DNA of 64,000 bases, taken from CAMPKL01 sp963817465 (GTDB taxonomy: Bacteria > Acidobacteriota > Terriglobia > Bryobacterales > UBA6623). The stretch lies in assembly GCA_963817465.1 (NCBI GenBank), contig CAWFOP010000006.1, positions 124,001 to 188,000 on the forward strand. The letters are read 5' to 3'. Below, in pieces: positions 46,576 through 55,463 of this stretch (positions are counted from its first letter, which is position 1; each line of letters opens with the position of its first letter). The translations under genes and the position numbers were made by a program. Under the pieces are notes generated by a model. The model saw only the letters and a list, made by a program, of their open reading frames with translations. It ran no database searches and was not told where the DNA came from.

Positions 46576-48218
46576 GCGTCGGTCCGAGCATCGTCGCCTG
46601 GGGACTCGCTCTGGCCGCGGCGGCGGGCGCGCAGCAGGCGCCGATCTATTTCTCAGCGGGCAAGATCCCGTTCCGCCTCGAGAATTCCGAATCCGAGAAT
46701 CGCTACGCGCCGGAAACCATGGCCGGGGGCGTCGCGCTGTTCGACTACGACGGCGACGGCGACCTGGACATCTTTTTCGCCAACGGTGCGCCATTGCCGG
46801 ATGCAGTGAAGAAATCCGCGGCCGACCACAACCGCCTGTTCCGCAACGACGGCCGCGCCAACTTCGAGGATGTCACCGAGAAGGCGGGCCTCGCCGGGAA
46901 GGGCTTCGACTTCGGCGCCGCCGCAGCGGACTATGACAACGATGGCGACAACGACCTGTTCGTGGCCGGTCTTCACCGCAACGAGCTGTACGAAAACCTT
47001 GGCGACGGCACGTTCGCCGACGTCACGGCGCGCTCCGGCATTCGCGCCGAAGACAAAGAATACGGGCCGCTGTGGGCCGTCGCCGGCGCGTGGCTCGACT
47101 ACGACAACGACGGCCTGCTCGACCTCTTCGTGGTGAACTATCTCGCGTGGCGGCCCGGCTCTGATCCGGCCTGCGACGTCGCCGGAGTCCGCGACTATTG
47201 CCATCCGAAGTACTACAAGGGAACGCCAAACAGCTTGTACCGCAACCTCGGCCACGGGCGCTTCGAAGACGTTTCCGCAGCGTCCGGAATTCGCAGTCAC
47301 ATCGGAAAGGGAATGGGCGCGGCGGTCGCGGACTTTGACGGCGACGGACGACCCGACATATTCGTCACCAACGACAAGTTGCCGAATTTTCTGTTCCGCA
47401 ACCTCGGCGGAGGCCGCTTTCGCGAAATAGCATTCGAGGCCGCCGCAGCTTTGCCCGAGCACGGGCGCGACGTTTCCGGAATGGGCCTCGACGCCCGCGA
47501 CATCGACAACGACGGCTTGCCGGACGTCGCCTACACAGCGCTGCCGGACGAGACATTTCCGCTGCTCGTCAATACGGCCGACCGGTACTTTGAAGACGCG
47601 ACGCGCCGTAGCGGACTGGCGGCCGCGACGCGCCGGATGGCCGGCTTCGGCGCAGTGATCGCCGACTTCGACAACGACGGCTGGAAGGACATCTTCTTTT
47701 CCAGAGGGGATGTCCAGTCCCACGCCGTGAACGAATCGCTGCCCGTCGCGCAGCACAACACGGCGTTCCGCAACCTGCACGACGGCCGGTTCGCCTTGCT
47801 GACCGAAGAAGCCGGCCTGACGAAAGCGTCGCCCAAGCGCCATCGAGGCGTCGCAGCAGGCGACTTCAACGGGGACGGCAAGCTCGACCTGGTCGTTACT
47901 GCGCTCACCGACCAGGCCGAAATCTGGCTAAACCAAAGCCCGGGAGCGGACTCTTGGTTGAACGTCGATTTGTTAGGAATCAAGAGCAACCGCAGCGGCA
48001 TCGGCGCGATCATCCGCGTCGATGCGGGTTCGCATCGGCAGTGGAACACGATGACCGGCAACGGGGGCTACGCGTCCTCGAGCCTCGGGCCGGTTCACTT
48101 CGGTTTGGGGCTTACGCGGGGCCTGGTCGATGTGGAGGTCCGGTGGCCATCAGGGCTGGTCCAGCGAGCCCTCGGGGTTGAGCCAAACCAGACCATACGA
48201 ATTCGTGAAGGGTTCTAG
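46572..48218 (+). CDS. Secreted FG-GAP/VCBS protein with ASPIC/UnbV domain (CRTAC1 family)
   Basis: The protein has 548 residues with a short signal-like N-terminus (VAWGLALAAAAGAQQ). FG-GAP repeats bind calcium (FDYDGDGDLDIFFANGAPLP, YDNDGDNDLFVAG, FDGDGRPDIFVTND, FDNDGWKDIFFSRGD), and the C-terminus is an ASPIC/UnbV domain (IGAIIRVDAGSHRQWNTMTG, SSSLGPVHFGLG, VEVRWPSGLVQ). Such proteins are numerous in Acidobacteriota, usually next to TPR proteins as here; their role is thought to be in adhesion or carbohydrate binding. It is translationally coupled to the TPR gene (ATGA). Confidence 0.9.
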   Translation: MSVGPSIVAWGLALAAAAGAQQAPIYFSAGKIPFRLENSESENRYAPETMAGGVALFDYDGDGDLDIFFANGAPLPDAVKKSAADHNRLFRNDGRANFEDVTEKAGLAGKGFDFGAAAADYDNDGDNDLFVAGLHRNELYENLGDGTFADVTARSGIRAEDKEYGPLWAVAGAWLDYDNDGLLDLFVVNYLAWRPGSDPACDVAGVRDYCHPKYYKGTPNSLYRNLGHGRFEDVSAASGIRSHIGKGMGAAVADFDGDGRPDIFVTNDKLPNFLFRNLGGGRFREIAFEAAAALPEHGRDVSGMGLDARDIDNDGLPDVAYTALPDETFPLLVNTADRYFEDATRRSGLAAATRRMAGFGAVIADFDNDGWKDIFFSRGDVQSHAVNESLPVAQHNTAFRNLHDGRFALLTEEAGLTKASPKRHRGVAAGDFNGDGKLDLVVTALTDQAEIWLNQSPGADSWLNVDLLGIKSNRSGIGAIIRVDAGSHRQWNTMTGNGGYASSSLGPVHFGLGLTRGLVDVEVRWPSGLVQRALGVEPNQTIRIREGF

Positions 48219-48426
48219 CGCGCACTCGAGTTTTGGACCACGAACTCGCCGTCGCTCGTTCGCGGATCGAAGCAGCTACAGGGCTCCTACCGCATCTTCA
48301 ACGTGAATTGCTTGTGCGCGCGTTCACCTAAATATTCACCCAATCTCGTTTGGAATAGCAGGGAGTGGCTACGCTGCTGTGGTTTGATTTCAACCAGTTC
48401 CAGCACGTTCGAGCCGTCGCATTGCT
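48219..48426. other. Intergenic sequence before the tRNA-fragment cluster
   Basis: No gene seen. It separates the conserved gene block from the mobile region that begins with the tRNA-fMet fragment. No 5' half of a tRNA is found here. Confidence 0.5.
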
Positions 48427-48471
48427 CTCATAACCCAAAGGTCGAAGGTTCAAATCCTTCCCCCGAAACCA
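48427..48471 (+). repeat. 3' half of a tRNA-fMet gene (probable att site)
   Basis: The sequence starts in the anticodon loop (CTCATAA, CAT at 48429-48431), continues with CCCAA, the AGGTC variable loop, a paired T arm (GAAGG-TTCAAAT-CCTTC), acceptor half CCCCGAA and ACCA. It differs little from the same half of bacterial initiator tRNA. The sequence before the loop does not pair (TTGCT against CCCAA), so the 5' half is absent. A copy that starts in the anticodon loop and ends at CCA is what a tyrosine-integrase element leaves as an att site. Confidence 0.8.
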
Positions 48472-48660
48472 ATCTCTTCAACAACTTACGCCAGATCGCT
48501 CCGAGCCGTGCAGCGGGTCGTCCAGCGGTTTACGGCGCAAAGTAGGCGTCACGGGGGCCGGGATCCATGTGTTTATCCCCCAGCAGCCTTGCTCTGGGCA
48601 TCGTTGATCAGCCAGGAACGCCAACCTAGGCCAGTGATGCGGCCGGCCCTGGAAACGCAC

Positions 48661-48706
48661 CTTCCCAAGCTGAATGTCGCGGGTTCGATCCCCGTCTCCC
48701 GCTCCA
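48661..48706 (+). repeat. 3' half of a tRNA-Gly(CCC) gene (probable att site)
   Basis: The sequence starts at the anticodon loop (TTCCCAA, CCC at 48664-48666), followed by the 3' anticodon strand GCTGA, the ATGTC variable loop, a T arm (GCGGG-TTCGATC-CCCGT), acceptor half CTCCCGC, T and CCA, as in bacterial tRNA-Gly. The preceding bases (GCACC) do not pair with GCTGA, and no GCGGGAG 5' acceptor is seen upstream. It lies 13 bp before the truncated integrase gene, so it is probably that element's att site. Confidence 0.82.
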
Positions 48707-48719
48707 TAGAATCAACAGC

Positions 48720-49184
48720 TTAGGGTGAATTCGCTATTTGGCAAAACACTCCATTAGTGAAGGACTGACGATCAAGCTTGTCGATCGCCTGATCGCCGAT
48801 CTCGTTGACGATGTGTCGTCTGATTCGGTCTTCCGTGGTGACGGCGGTCGAGAGCTTCCACCGGCGTCGTTTGAACGGAAGGTAGGTCCCGACGATGAAC
48901 TCGCCGAGCATTGGCGGATCGCGCCGAGACAAGCGCTCGGCTGCGTCCTCGTTGATCGTCGCCATGAACCGCTCGCGCTCGACCTGAGCTTCCGCCTTGG
49001 TCATTCGAGCGGCCTGTCCCAGAGTGGTCTGGCGGCGGCGACCGTCCATGTCGTAGTACTTCACGACCCACATAAAGCGGCTGCCCTGCTTGACTCGCTG
49101 CAAGCTGCCGCGTTGGTGCCGTTTTCGTCGCATGCTTTCCTCCGATTGCATGCGTCTACGGCGTCGAACCTTGGCCGTGCTCAT
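48720..49184 (-). pseudogene. Tyrosine integrase, N-terminal part, truncated at the att site
   Basis: The 154 residues read as the arm-binding (SLQRVKQGSRFMWVVKYYDM, TKAEAQVERERFMATI) and core-binding domains (MLGEFIVGTYLPFKRRRWKL, TEDRIRRHIVNEIGDQAIDK) of a phage/island integrase. It ends in a stop at 48720 just after IDKLDRQSF, so the whole catalytic domain is missing. The break is 13 bp from the tRNA-Gly fragment. It overlaps the excisionase-like gene upstream by 29 bp, the usual xis-int order. It cannot catalyse recombination alone. Confidence 0.82.
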
Positions 49185-49407
49185 GATATCGCGACTCGGC
49201 GGAGCGCAAGTAGCGGGCCAACGAGTCGCGTCGGATGTAAACGCGCTGGCCGAGGCGCACGGCGGGGAGCGGCTGCGAGTTGGGCACGAGGCCGCGAATC
49301 AGGTTGGAGACGTGGGCCTTGGAGCAACGCAGATAGGCGGACGCCTCGGCAAGCGTCAGCAGAGACCCCTGCTGGAGATTGTCGGAAGGAGTCGGTGTTG
49401 TGGTCAC
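49156..49407 (-). CDS. Excisionase-like helix-turn-helix protein (MerR/Xis type)
   Basis: This 83-residue protein has the helix_turn_helix_17/excisionase pattern: LLTLAEASAYLRCSKAHVSN for the HTH and LPAVRLGQRVYIRRDSLARY for the wing. Such small proteins guide the direction of integrase reactions. It directly precedes and overlaps the truncated integrase gene on the same strand. It is probably a left-over of the same integrated element and looks intact. Confidence 0.8.
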   Translation of the reverse strand: MTTTPTPSDNLQQGSLLTLAEASAYLRCSKAHVSNLIRGLVPNSQPLPAVRLGQRVYIRRDSLARYLRSAESRYHEHGQGSTP

Positions 49408-49614
49408 ACATCACAGAGGCAAGACAGCGTGAAGGTCTCAACCGAACTGGCGTCATCGGGAGCTTGCGGGAGTGGCCTCTGGGACCGACCGCACGCGCTA
49501 TCGCACGGAAAATCGCGAGATGGCTTGAGGTTTTCACCTCTCGCGGACTCAGATGGAGACAAGGTCGGTTTTCGGCCGGTTGCGCCCGATCCTGAACGCT
49601 GCTGGAGGGCCTTC

Positions 49615-52600
49615 ATGCCTGCGAGTCGTCTGCGTGCTCTGCTCCTTGCCTGCTGTCTGCTGGGTACGGGAGGGCGACCGTCGCCTGCTCAACTGCCGGC
49701 CGGGGGAATCGCCGGGGAGATTCGCGACCCGTCGGGTGCGGCCGTGAGTGGGGCCCGGGTCCTCGCCAGAAACACGGCCATCGCACTCGAACGGTCGGCG
49801 ACTGGCGACGAGCAAGGAACTTTCGCCCTGCCGCTGTTGCCCCCAGGCGTCTACGAGCTGAGCGTCGAGGCCGAGGGCTTCGAGGACCCGCGCAAGCGAG
49901 TCGTGGTTCAGACCGGCGCGACGACGTTCGTGGATGTCAAGCTCTCGGTCGACGTGCTCGAACAGGTGGTCGAGGCGTTGGATTCGCTGCCCCAGCTGCG
50001 CTATGACTGGCACGGCGTCGACGGTGTCGTCTCGCGGTTCCAGATCGAGAACCTACCGCTCAATGGGCGAGAGTTCTTCCAGTTGGAGATCCTCCAGCCC
50101 GGCGTCACGGCTGCGCCGAGGGCCGGGTTCTTCACCCGACAGTTCGACGTCTCGATTCTGGGGGCTTCGGCAAACGCCACGCGCTACACGATGGATGGCA
50201 GCCCCGTCTTCAACCCGCTGACCGGCGGGACTCCGCAGAACTCCTCACAGGAGGTCGTTCAAGAGTTCCAAGTCCAGACCGTCAACTTCGATCTGGCGAC
50301 CGGCCTAACCGGGGCCGGCGCGGTGAACGTCGTCACACGCTCGGGCGGCAACGAGCTTCATGGCAGCGGGTTCTTCTTCTTTCGCGATCACAACCTCTCG
50401 GCTTACCCTGCCTTGCGGCGAGAGCCTGCCAATCCCAATCCGTTCTTCGCGCGCCGCCAGTGGAGATTCCAGGTCGGCGGACCAATCGTCAAAGATCGGC
50501 TGTTCTTCTTCACGAACTTCGAGCGGAACAATCAGGATGGTGTGTCGACGGTCCAGCCGCGGTCGCCGGACTTCGCGAGCTTCGGCAGGATTTTCCCGAG
50601 CCCGTACGACAGCAACCACGTGAGCGCTCGGTTCGACTTCCGCCTGAACGACCGCAACATGGCGTTCGTCCGCTACACCCCACGACGGCAACGACAGATT
50701 CCTGCCGCCGAGCGGTCAGGGCAATCTGCCCTCGAACTGGAGCGCCAGCTCGAACTGGGTCGACCAGAGCGTCGGCTCGCTGTCGAGCGTTCTTCGGCCG
50801 AACCTCATCAACGAGCTGCGGTTTTCCTACTGGTACTGGCAGACGCGGAATCTTCCGCCGGATCAGTCGAATTGCCCGGGAGAGTGTGTTGGGCTGGGGA
50901 TGCCGGAGATCAGCATCCTCGGGAGCGATTTCGTGGCCGGCAACTTCGTGCTGACGCCCCAAGGCGGCGACACGCGCCGCTACCATCTGACCGACAACGT
51001 CTCGTGGCAGAAGGGCCGCCACGCAATGCGCGTCGGCTTCGAATGGCAGTACGAGCGCAGCGCAGGCTTTCTGGAGTTCGTCGAGCCTGCCTCGATGGTG
51101 CTCTACTCGCCCGAGCTGGTGCGAGCCTTCAATGCCGATCCGCGCGTCCCGCCGCAAGCGCGCATCCCCTTGCCGGATTCCTTCCAGACGCTCGACGACA
51201 TCCTGCAACTGCCTTTGGTGGGATTCTCGGTCGGATTCGGCGGTGCTCGACACGATCATCTCTGGCGGGCCTACTGGCAGGACTCATGGCGGGTCCGGTC
51301 GCGCTTCACGCTGAGCTACGGGTTGTCGTACTTCTACCACGCGGATCTGGCGAACCACGAGCTGAGCAAGCCGGCGTTTCTGGAGCCGCTGCTCGGCGCG
51401 AACGGCTTGGCGCCGACGCGCCGGGACCGCAACAACTTCGGGCCGATGCTCGGCTTTGCCTGGAACGTCTCGCGCGACAACCGGACGGTCGTGCGGGCCG
51501 GTTCGGGCGTGTACTAGGATCTTCCGCTGGACTCGCTGCGGCTGCGCGAGCTTTCGACGATTGGGCCTCGGGGCGCTGGGCGGTTCATTGTCGACGGCTC
51601 GATAATCCCCAACCCGATTCCCGGCATTCCGGGCGTGCCGCTGTCCACGCCGCTCAACTTCCCGAACGGCCCGACGAACTTCCGGGGCGCGCAAGTGGTT
51701 CAGATCCTGCCAAACGTCAAGGCGCTTCTGGAGCGACAGCTCGGCGATCCGGGCAATACGGATCTGACCGTTCGCAACATCGACATCTTCAAGCAAGGGT
51801 CGGGCTTGATGGCGCGGGACTTCGCGACGCCGTACTCGATTCACGTCAGCGCCGGAGTTCAGTGCGAGTTGGCTACGCGCTTGGTCGCCACGGCGGACTT
51901 CGTCTACCGGCGGTCCGTTCGCCGGAACATGGGAGACGTCGATCTGAACCGCTGGCTCGCTGCACAAGGCCCGGTGATCCCTGCGTGCCGGGGACCGGAG
52001 TTGTTGGACCCGACGGCGCGGTGCTCGAGCGGGCCGATCACCGTCCAGATGAGCGGCGGGCTGGCGACGTACAAGGGCTTGCTGGTGAAGCTGGAGCGGC
52101 GCTGGGCCGGACGCTCTCAGATGCTCGGCTCGTATGCGCTGTCGAGCAATCGGGGCTTCAACGGCGTGATCAACAATGATGACTGGTTCGCGAGTTACGG
52201 CCCGCGGGACATGGACCGCCGCCACGTCTTCACGTTCTCCGGCATCGCCGATCTGCCTTGGGGGTTGCGGGTCTCGGGCGTGTCGAAGGTGCTGAGCGGG
52301 CCGCCGTTCCGTGCGCAGTTGTTCGGCTTGGATCTGAACGGCGACGGGACGATCAATGACCTGCTGCCCGGGACGGGCTGGAATGAGCTCAATCGCGGCG
52401 TGGACGCTGCCGGCCTGCGAGAGATCGTCGAGCGATTCAACTCAAGCGTTGCGGGCGGACTGACGCCGGCCGGCCAGCCGATCCCACCAGTGACGCTACC
52501 CCCCAGCTTCAGATTCGGCGACTCTGTGTTCTCTCAGGACCTCCGGGTCGCCAAGATCTTCCGGTTCTCGGACCGCTATGAGCTGAACGTCTTCGGGGAA

Positions 52601-52753
52601 GTGTTCAACTTGCTCAACGTGGCAAACCTGGACGGCTACGGGATCAACATGCTGGAGCCGTCTACGTTCGGGCAGCCCAATCGTCGCGTGACGCAGGTGT
52701 TTGGGTCGGGTGGGCCACGAGCGGTTCAGTTGGGGGCTAGGGTGAGCTTTTGA
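49615..52753 (+). pseudogene. TonB-dependent receptor, Oar-like, with a frameshift and an in-frame amber codon
   Basis: From ATG 49615: signal peptide (ALLLACCLLGTGGRPSPAQ), CarboxypepD_reg-like domain (GEIRDPSGAAVSGARVLARN), plug (LPLNGREFFQLEILQPGVTA) and early barrel. At 50678-50681 a run of four C where three are expected shifts the frame: RYT is followed by HDGNDRFLPPSGQGN one frame over. In that frame a TAG at 51515-51517 stands where Tyr is expected (GSGVY then DLPLDSLRLRE), after which the barrel continues to VQLGARVSF and the stop at 52753. So one indel plus one point change inactivate it. It has a different ligand-side sequence from the other two receptors. The open frame extends upstream to 49090, but that is non-coding. 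Confidence 0.87.
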
Positions 52754-52786
52754 GCCAGGAGGTTTCAACGGCCACAGTTCAATGAG

Positions 52787-52811
52787 GCCGCATCTTATTG
52801 AGCGATGCGGC
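52787..52811 (+). terminator. Hairpin after the receptor pseudogene (possible terminator)
   Basis: GCCGCATC (52787-52794) pairs perfectly with GATGCGGC (52804-52811) over a 9-nt loop, 33 bp past the receptor stop. No T-run follows, so it may be only a transcript-end hairpin. Confidence 0.35.
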
Positions 52812-52997
52812 TGTGATCACATTGCTTCGCCTTCGACTGTGCGCGATGGGCCGACGCTGGGGCAGCTCGCCAAACAGAGCGTCAAGATGCGCCCGATCTC
52901 AAGGACGCAGCCGTCTGTTCGAGGTGCACCAAGTCCTGTTCCCTCCACCCGTTGATACACTTGCGTTCTACCGACTCGCGCGACGACCCTGGCCTCG

Positions 52998-53210
52998 ATG
53001 ACGCCCGTAGACCCAGGAACCCAGATTCCAGTCGTTCGAAACGAAGGTTCGACGGCATCTGAGAGATATCTCGCACGCCTATGTGAGCGGACGTTCTTGT
53101 CGCTCTGGAGCTACCCAAGTATATTCCGCGATCAGGGAAACAAACGGGGCGGCGACGGAAAAGAGGTCTGTGATCTCATCGTCGTTTGTGCTCGGGTCGG
53201 CCCGATTCGG
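52998..53210 (+). pseudogene. N-terminal fragment of a conserved hypothetical protein, cut by IS1380
   Basis: From ATG 52998 the frame reads TASERYLARLCERTFLSLWS, YPSIFRDQGNK and DGKEVCDLIVVC, which matches my memory of a widespread uncharacterised family beginning with a YLxxL-SFLxLWSYPNxF-CDLLVVFG pattern. The match stops around VVC and the IS1380 element follows at about 53211. The remaining two thirds of the protein are lost. The open frame runs on to 53360 inside the IS, which is meaningless. Confidence 0.6.
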
Positions 53211-54673
53211 CGACACTTCTCCGAACCCTGCCTCCCGGAAGTTAGCGCTCTGGCTTGTCGGAGGCTCACCGCGTTACCCTCCCGGCGCGGGCAGCGCCGC
53301 CAGCCGGTTCAGCATCTCTCCGAAGAGCCTGCGGTTGAGATGCCCTTCGGCCAACAGTAGCCAGTAGTACCGCGCGTGCTTGACCAACCGTCCGCCAGTC
53401 TTCATCAGCCGATGCTGCAAGCTCGTCAGCGACCAGCTCTTGATCCGCCTCGGCAGCCCCAGCCTTCGCCACAGGTTGCCAAGATTGTAGGCCAGCACGG
53501 CGAGTTGCAGCCGCACTTCATTCGACCGGAAGCGATGGCACGACAGCCTGGTCCAGCTCGTCGCCTGCTTGCCCTCCTTGATCCACTGCTCCGCCGTGCC
53601 GCGCTTGTTGTAGAAGCGCACCAGCGAACGGCTCGGCAAGCTCATGTTCGTGACCAAAAAGCCGACGCGCGGGAACAGCTCGCCGGGGTGATGCTCGAGC
53701 TTGGCGACGATCCGTCGAGGTCTCGACCAGCTCGCGGCCTGATAGCGAAAGCTCTTGTATCGCACCAGCGGCTTCAGGCTCGGCCTACCCGGCGGACGGA
53801 ACAGGATGTCCTCGATCTCCAGCTCCAGGTTCTTGTTGGCCGGAATACGAATCACGTAGCTGACTCCGCGCTCCTCCAGCGCCTCGTAGATCTCCGGCTT
53901 GGCGAAGGCGGCGTCGGCACGGAAGGTTACTCGTTTCCCTTCGGCTTGTTGGCGCTCGATCTCGGGCAACAGCAGCTCGTCCCAGTCCTCGGCGCTGGAG
54001 ACGTTTCCCGGCCGCAGCTTCGCGGCCAGGCAATCGCCATCCTGATTGAACAGCAGCAGCGGGTGATAGCACACCGACTCGAAGTGGCCGTTGTAGGCGC
54101 TGCCTTCCTGATGGCCGTGCACCGGGCTCTCGGTCGAGTCCATGTCGAGCACGACGCGCTCGGACTCGTCGCCGGCCTCGGCTTGGGCGACCATCTCACG
54201 GTTGATCGCCATCAGCCCGATCAGATTCTCGTCGCCGGCCAGCATGCCGGTCTCGAAGCTCTGCAGCCGGGAGGTCAGCGCCCCGCCGCGATCCCAGTTC
54301 TTCTTCGAGCCGATCAGTCGAAAGGTCGGATCGGCGGAGACGCGCACGGCGTCGTTGAGATCCTCGTAGCCCGCTAACCGCGAGTAGACCGACTGCCGCA
54401 CGAGATCGGCCAGTGGGAACTTCTTGTTCTCGCCCTGTCGCGTATCGGTGAGATGCTCCTCAATCAGCTTGCCCAGACCGAGCCGTTCGTCCAACTCCCG
54501 GACCAGCAGCAAGCCGCCGTCGGAGGTCACTCGTGAGCCCTGAAAATCAACCTTCAGAAACCGGTTGAACGAGAGCTGAAACGGCTCGCGATCCTTGTCA
54601 CCCACTCGGTTTCGCCCTCCACAGCCCATCTGATGCGCTCAAACCCGCATCTACAGGGGCGCCGAGAGTGTCG
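53211..54673 (-). mobile_element. IS1380-family insertion sequence (ends tentative)
   Basis: The element contains one complete transposase gene. Proposed ends: CGACACT at 53211-53217 and its inverse at 54667-54673; with CCCTG a few bases further in on both sides, 12 of 20 end positions match. These ends coincide with where two host genes lose coding sense (the fragment before 53211 and the one after 54683). No target duplication was recognised, so the boundaries are provisional. Confidence 0.6.
53274..54629 (-). CDS. IS1380-family transposase
   Basis: The protein has 451 residues and is a full-length DDE transposase of the IS1380 family. Catalytic-core parts are visible: VVLDMDSTESPVHGHQEGSA with the first Asp, RADAAFAKPEIYEALEERGV with the second Asp, and FYNKRGTAEQWIKEGKQAT with the Glu. 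The N-terminus has FLKVDFQGSRVTSDGGLLLV, diagnostic of this family. The frame is intact from start (ATG after a purine-rich stretch) to stop, so the element may still be active. G+C equals that of the chromosome. Confidence 0.92.
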   Translation of the reverse strand: MGCGGRNRVGDKDREPFQLSFNRFLKVDFQGSRVTSDGGLLLVRELDERLGLGKLIEEHLTDTRQGENKKFPLADLVRQSVYSRLAGYEDLNDAVRVSADPTFRLIGSKKNWDRGGALTSRLQSFETGMLAGDENLIGLMAINREMVAQAEAGDESERVVLDMDSTESPVHGHQEGSAYNGHFESVCYHPLLLFNQDGDCLAAKLRPGNVSSAEDWDELLLPEIERQQAEGKRVTFRADAAFAKPEIYEALEERGVSYVIRIPANKNLELEIEDILFRPPGRPSLKPLVRYKSFRYQAASWSRPRRIVAKLEHHPGELFPRVGFLVTNMSLPSRSLVRFYNKRGTAEQWIKEGKQATSWTRLSCHRFRSNEVRLQLAVLAYNLGNLWRRLGLPRRIKSWSLTSLQHRLMKTGGRLVKHARYYWLLLAEGHLNRRLFGEMLNRLAALPAPGG

Positions 54674-54683
54674 GGATGGTTAG

Positions 54684-54905
54684 CAGGCCATCTTCAAATC
54701 GGAAATCCGGGTTAAGAAGACGTTCGAACTAGCGAAGAACGTCACTAGGGACAAGATCGTCGATATCTCGATAGATATGTGGTCTGATGAGTCGGCATCT
54801 GACGTCTTCTGCTCATACAGGTGCAAGGGATGGATTAAGCAGTGGTCTGGTCATAGTGCAGGAGAAGGACAGCTCTTCCTTATAATGCAGCCAGTCTTAC
54901 TGTAG
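54684..54905 (+). pseudogene. Unassigned coding-like fragment downstream of IS1380
   Basis: After a TAG at 54681-54683 the frame is open for 73 codons with protein-like sequence (KKTFELAKNVTRDKIVDISI, then DVFCSYRCKGWIKQWSG) and no start codon, so it looks like a gene that lost its 5' end to the IS1380 insertion. It bears a loose likeness to DUF6968-type small proteins (a C-x-Y-x-x-x-G pattern before a Gly-rich turn), which I would not rely on. G+C is well below the window average. It lies just upstream of the Tae4-like gene. Confidence 0.4.
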
Positions 54906-55019
54906 ATACGAAGAGTGCCCCAGATCTAATAATGACAAAGTAGAGCCGTATTTTAACCCACGCACAACTGAACAAAATCCCTTGGGGACAAATCTTACGG
55001 GTGCACGCGGAAAATCACC

Positions 55020-55463
55020 ATGCCAATATCTTATTCCAGAGTTAGGGCAAATTACAAGACTTTTCCACCGCCGGCCTTCAGAATGGACATGATGCATGCT
55101 TGGAGACAAGCTCAATCGATAAACTCGTGCGCTGTTCGCTTGGCAGATGCGATAACTCGTGTTGACCCACACTTTTTTACCGGGGACCGTTCGACTAAAT
55201 GGACAGAGAGATACCGTAATAATCGTAGCCGCTCCCTCCCAATTCGTCCGAACGAGATTGCGCCCACGCTGGATGCGCACCTGGGACATAGAACGCTGAT
55301 AAATTCGCGTGACTTAATACGTTCGCGGCGCGGAATTATATGGTTTGTTCATATCCGAGGGTATCCTGGAAATGGTCACATTTCACTATGGGATGGTGAG
55401 CATGTAGTTGATGGCAGTGAATATTGGCAGTCCCCGATCGTGTATTTGTGGCCGCTCTTTTAG
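55020..55463 (+). CDS. Tae4-like peptidoglycan amidase (type VI effector family), orphan
   Basis: The 147-residue protein follows the Tae4 plan (NlpC/P60-type amidases that cut the peptidoglycan stem peptide): FRMDMMHAWRQAQSINSCAV with catalytic Cys about 37, a variable middle, then RRGIIWFVHIRGY and NGHISLWDG with catalytic His about 120, and a final hydrophobic strand IVYLWPL. Tae4 from Enterobacteria has the same order and about 160 residues. There is no signal peptide, and no vgrG, hcp, PAAR or obvious Tai4 immunity gene in the window. G+C is lower than the surroundings, and IS elements flank it on both sides, which suggests acquisition. No ribosome-binding site is clear at ATG 55020, the first start in the frame. 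An opposing 130-residue frame (54897-55289) is taken as an artefact. Confidence 0.75.
   Translation: MPISYSRVRANYKTFPPPAFRMDMMHAWRQAQSINSCAVRLADAITRVDPHFFTGDRSTKWTERYRNNRSRSLPIRPNEIAPTLDAHLGHRTLINSRDLIRSRRGIIWFVHIRGYPGNGHISLWDGEHVVDGSEYWQSPIVYLWPLF

Noticed and set aside
49090..49614. N-terminal extension of the TonB receptor frame back to 49090
   Set aside because: It runs antisense through the excisionase and integrase genes; the receptor's signal peptide starts at the ATG at 49615.
54897..55289. A 130-codon minus-strand frame overlapping the Tae4-like gene, considered as an immunity gene
   Set aside because: No domain, no ribosome-binding site, and the overlapping plus-strand frame has the catalytic motifs of a known family.
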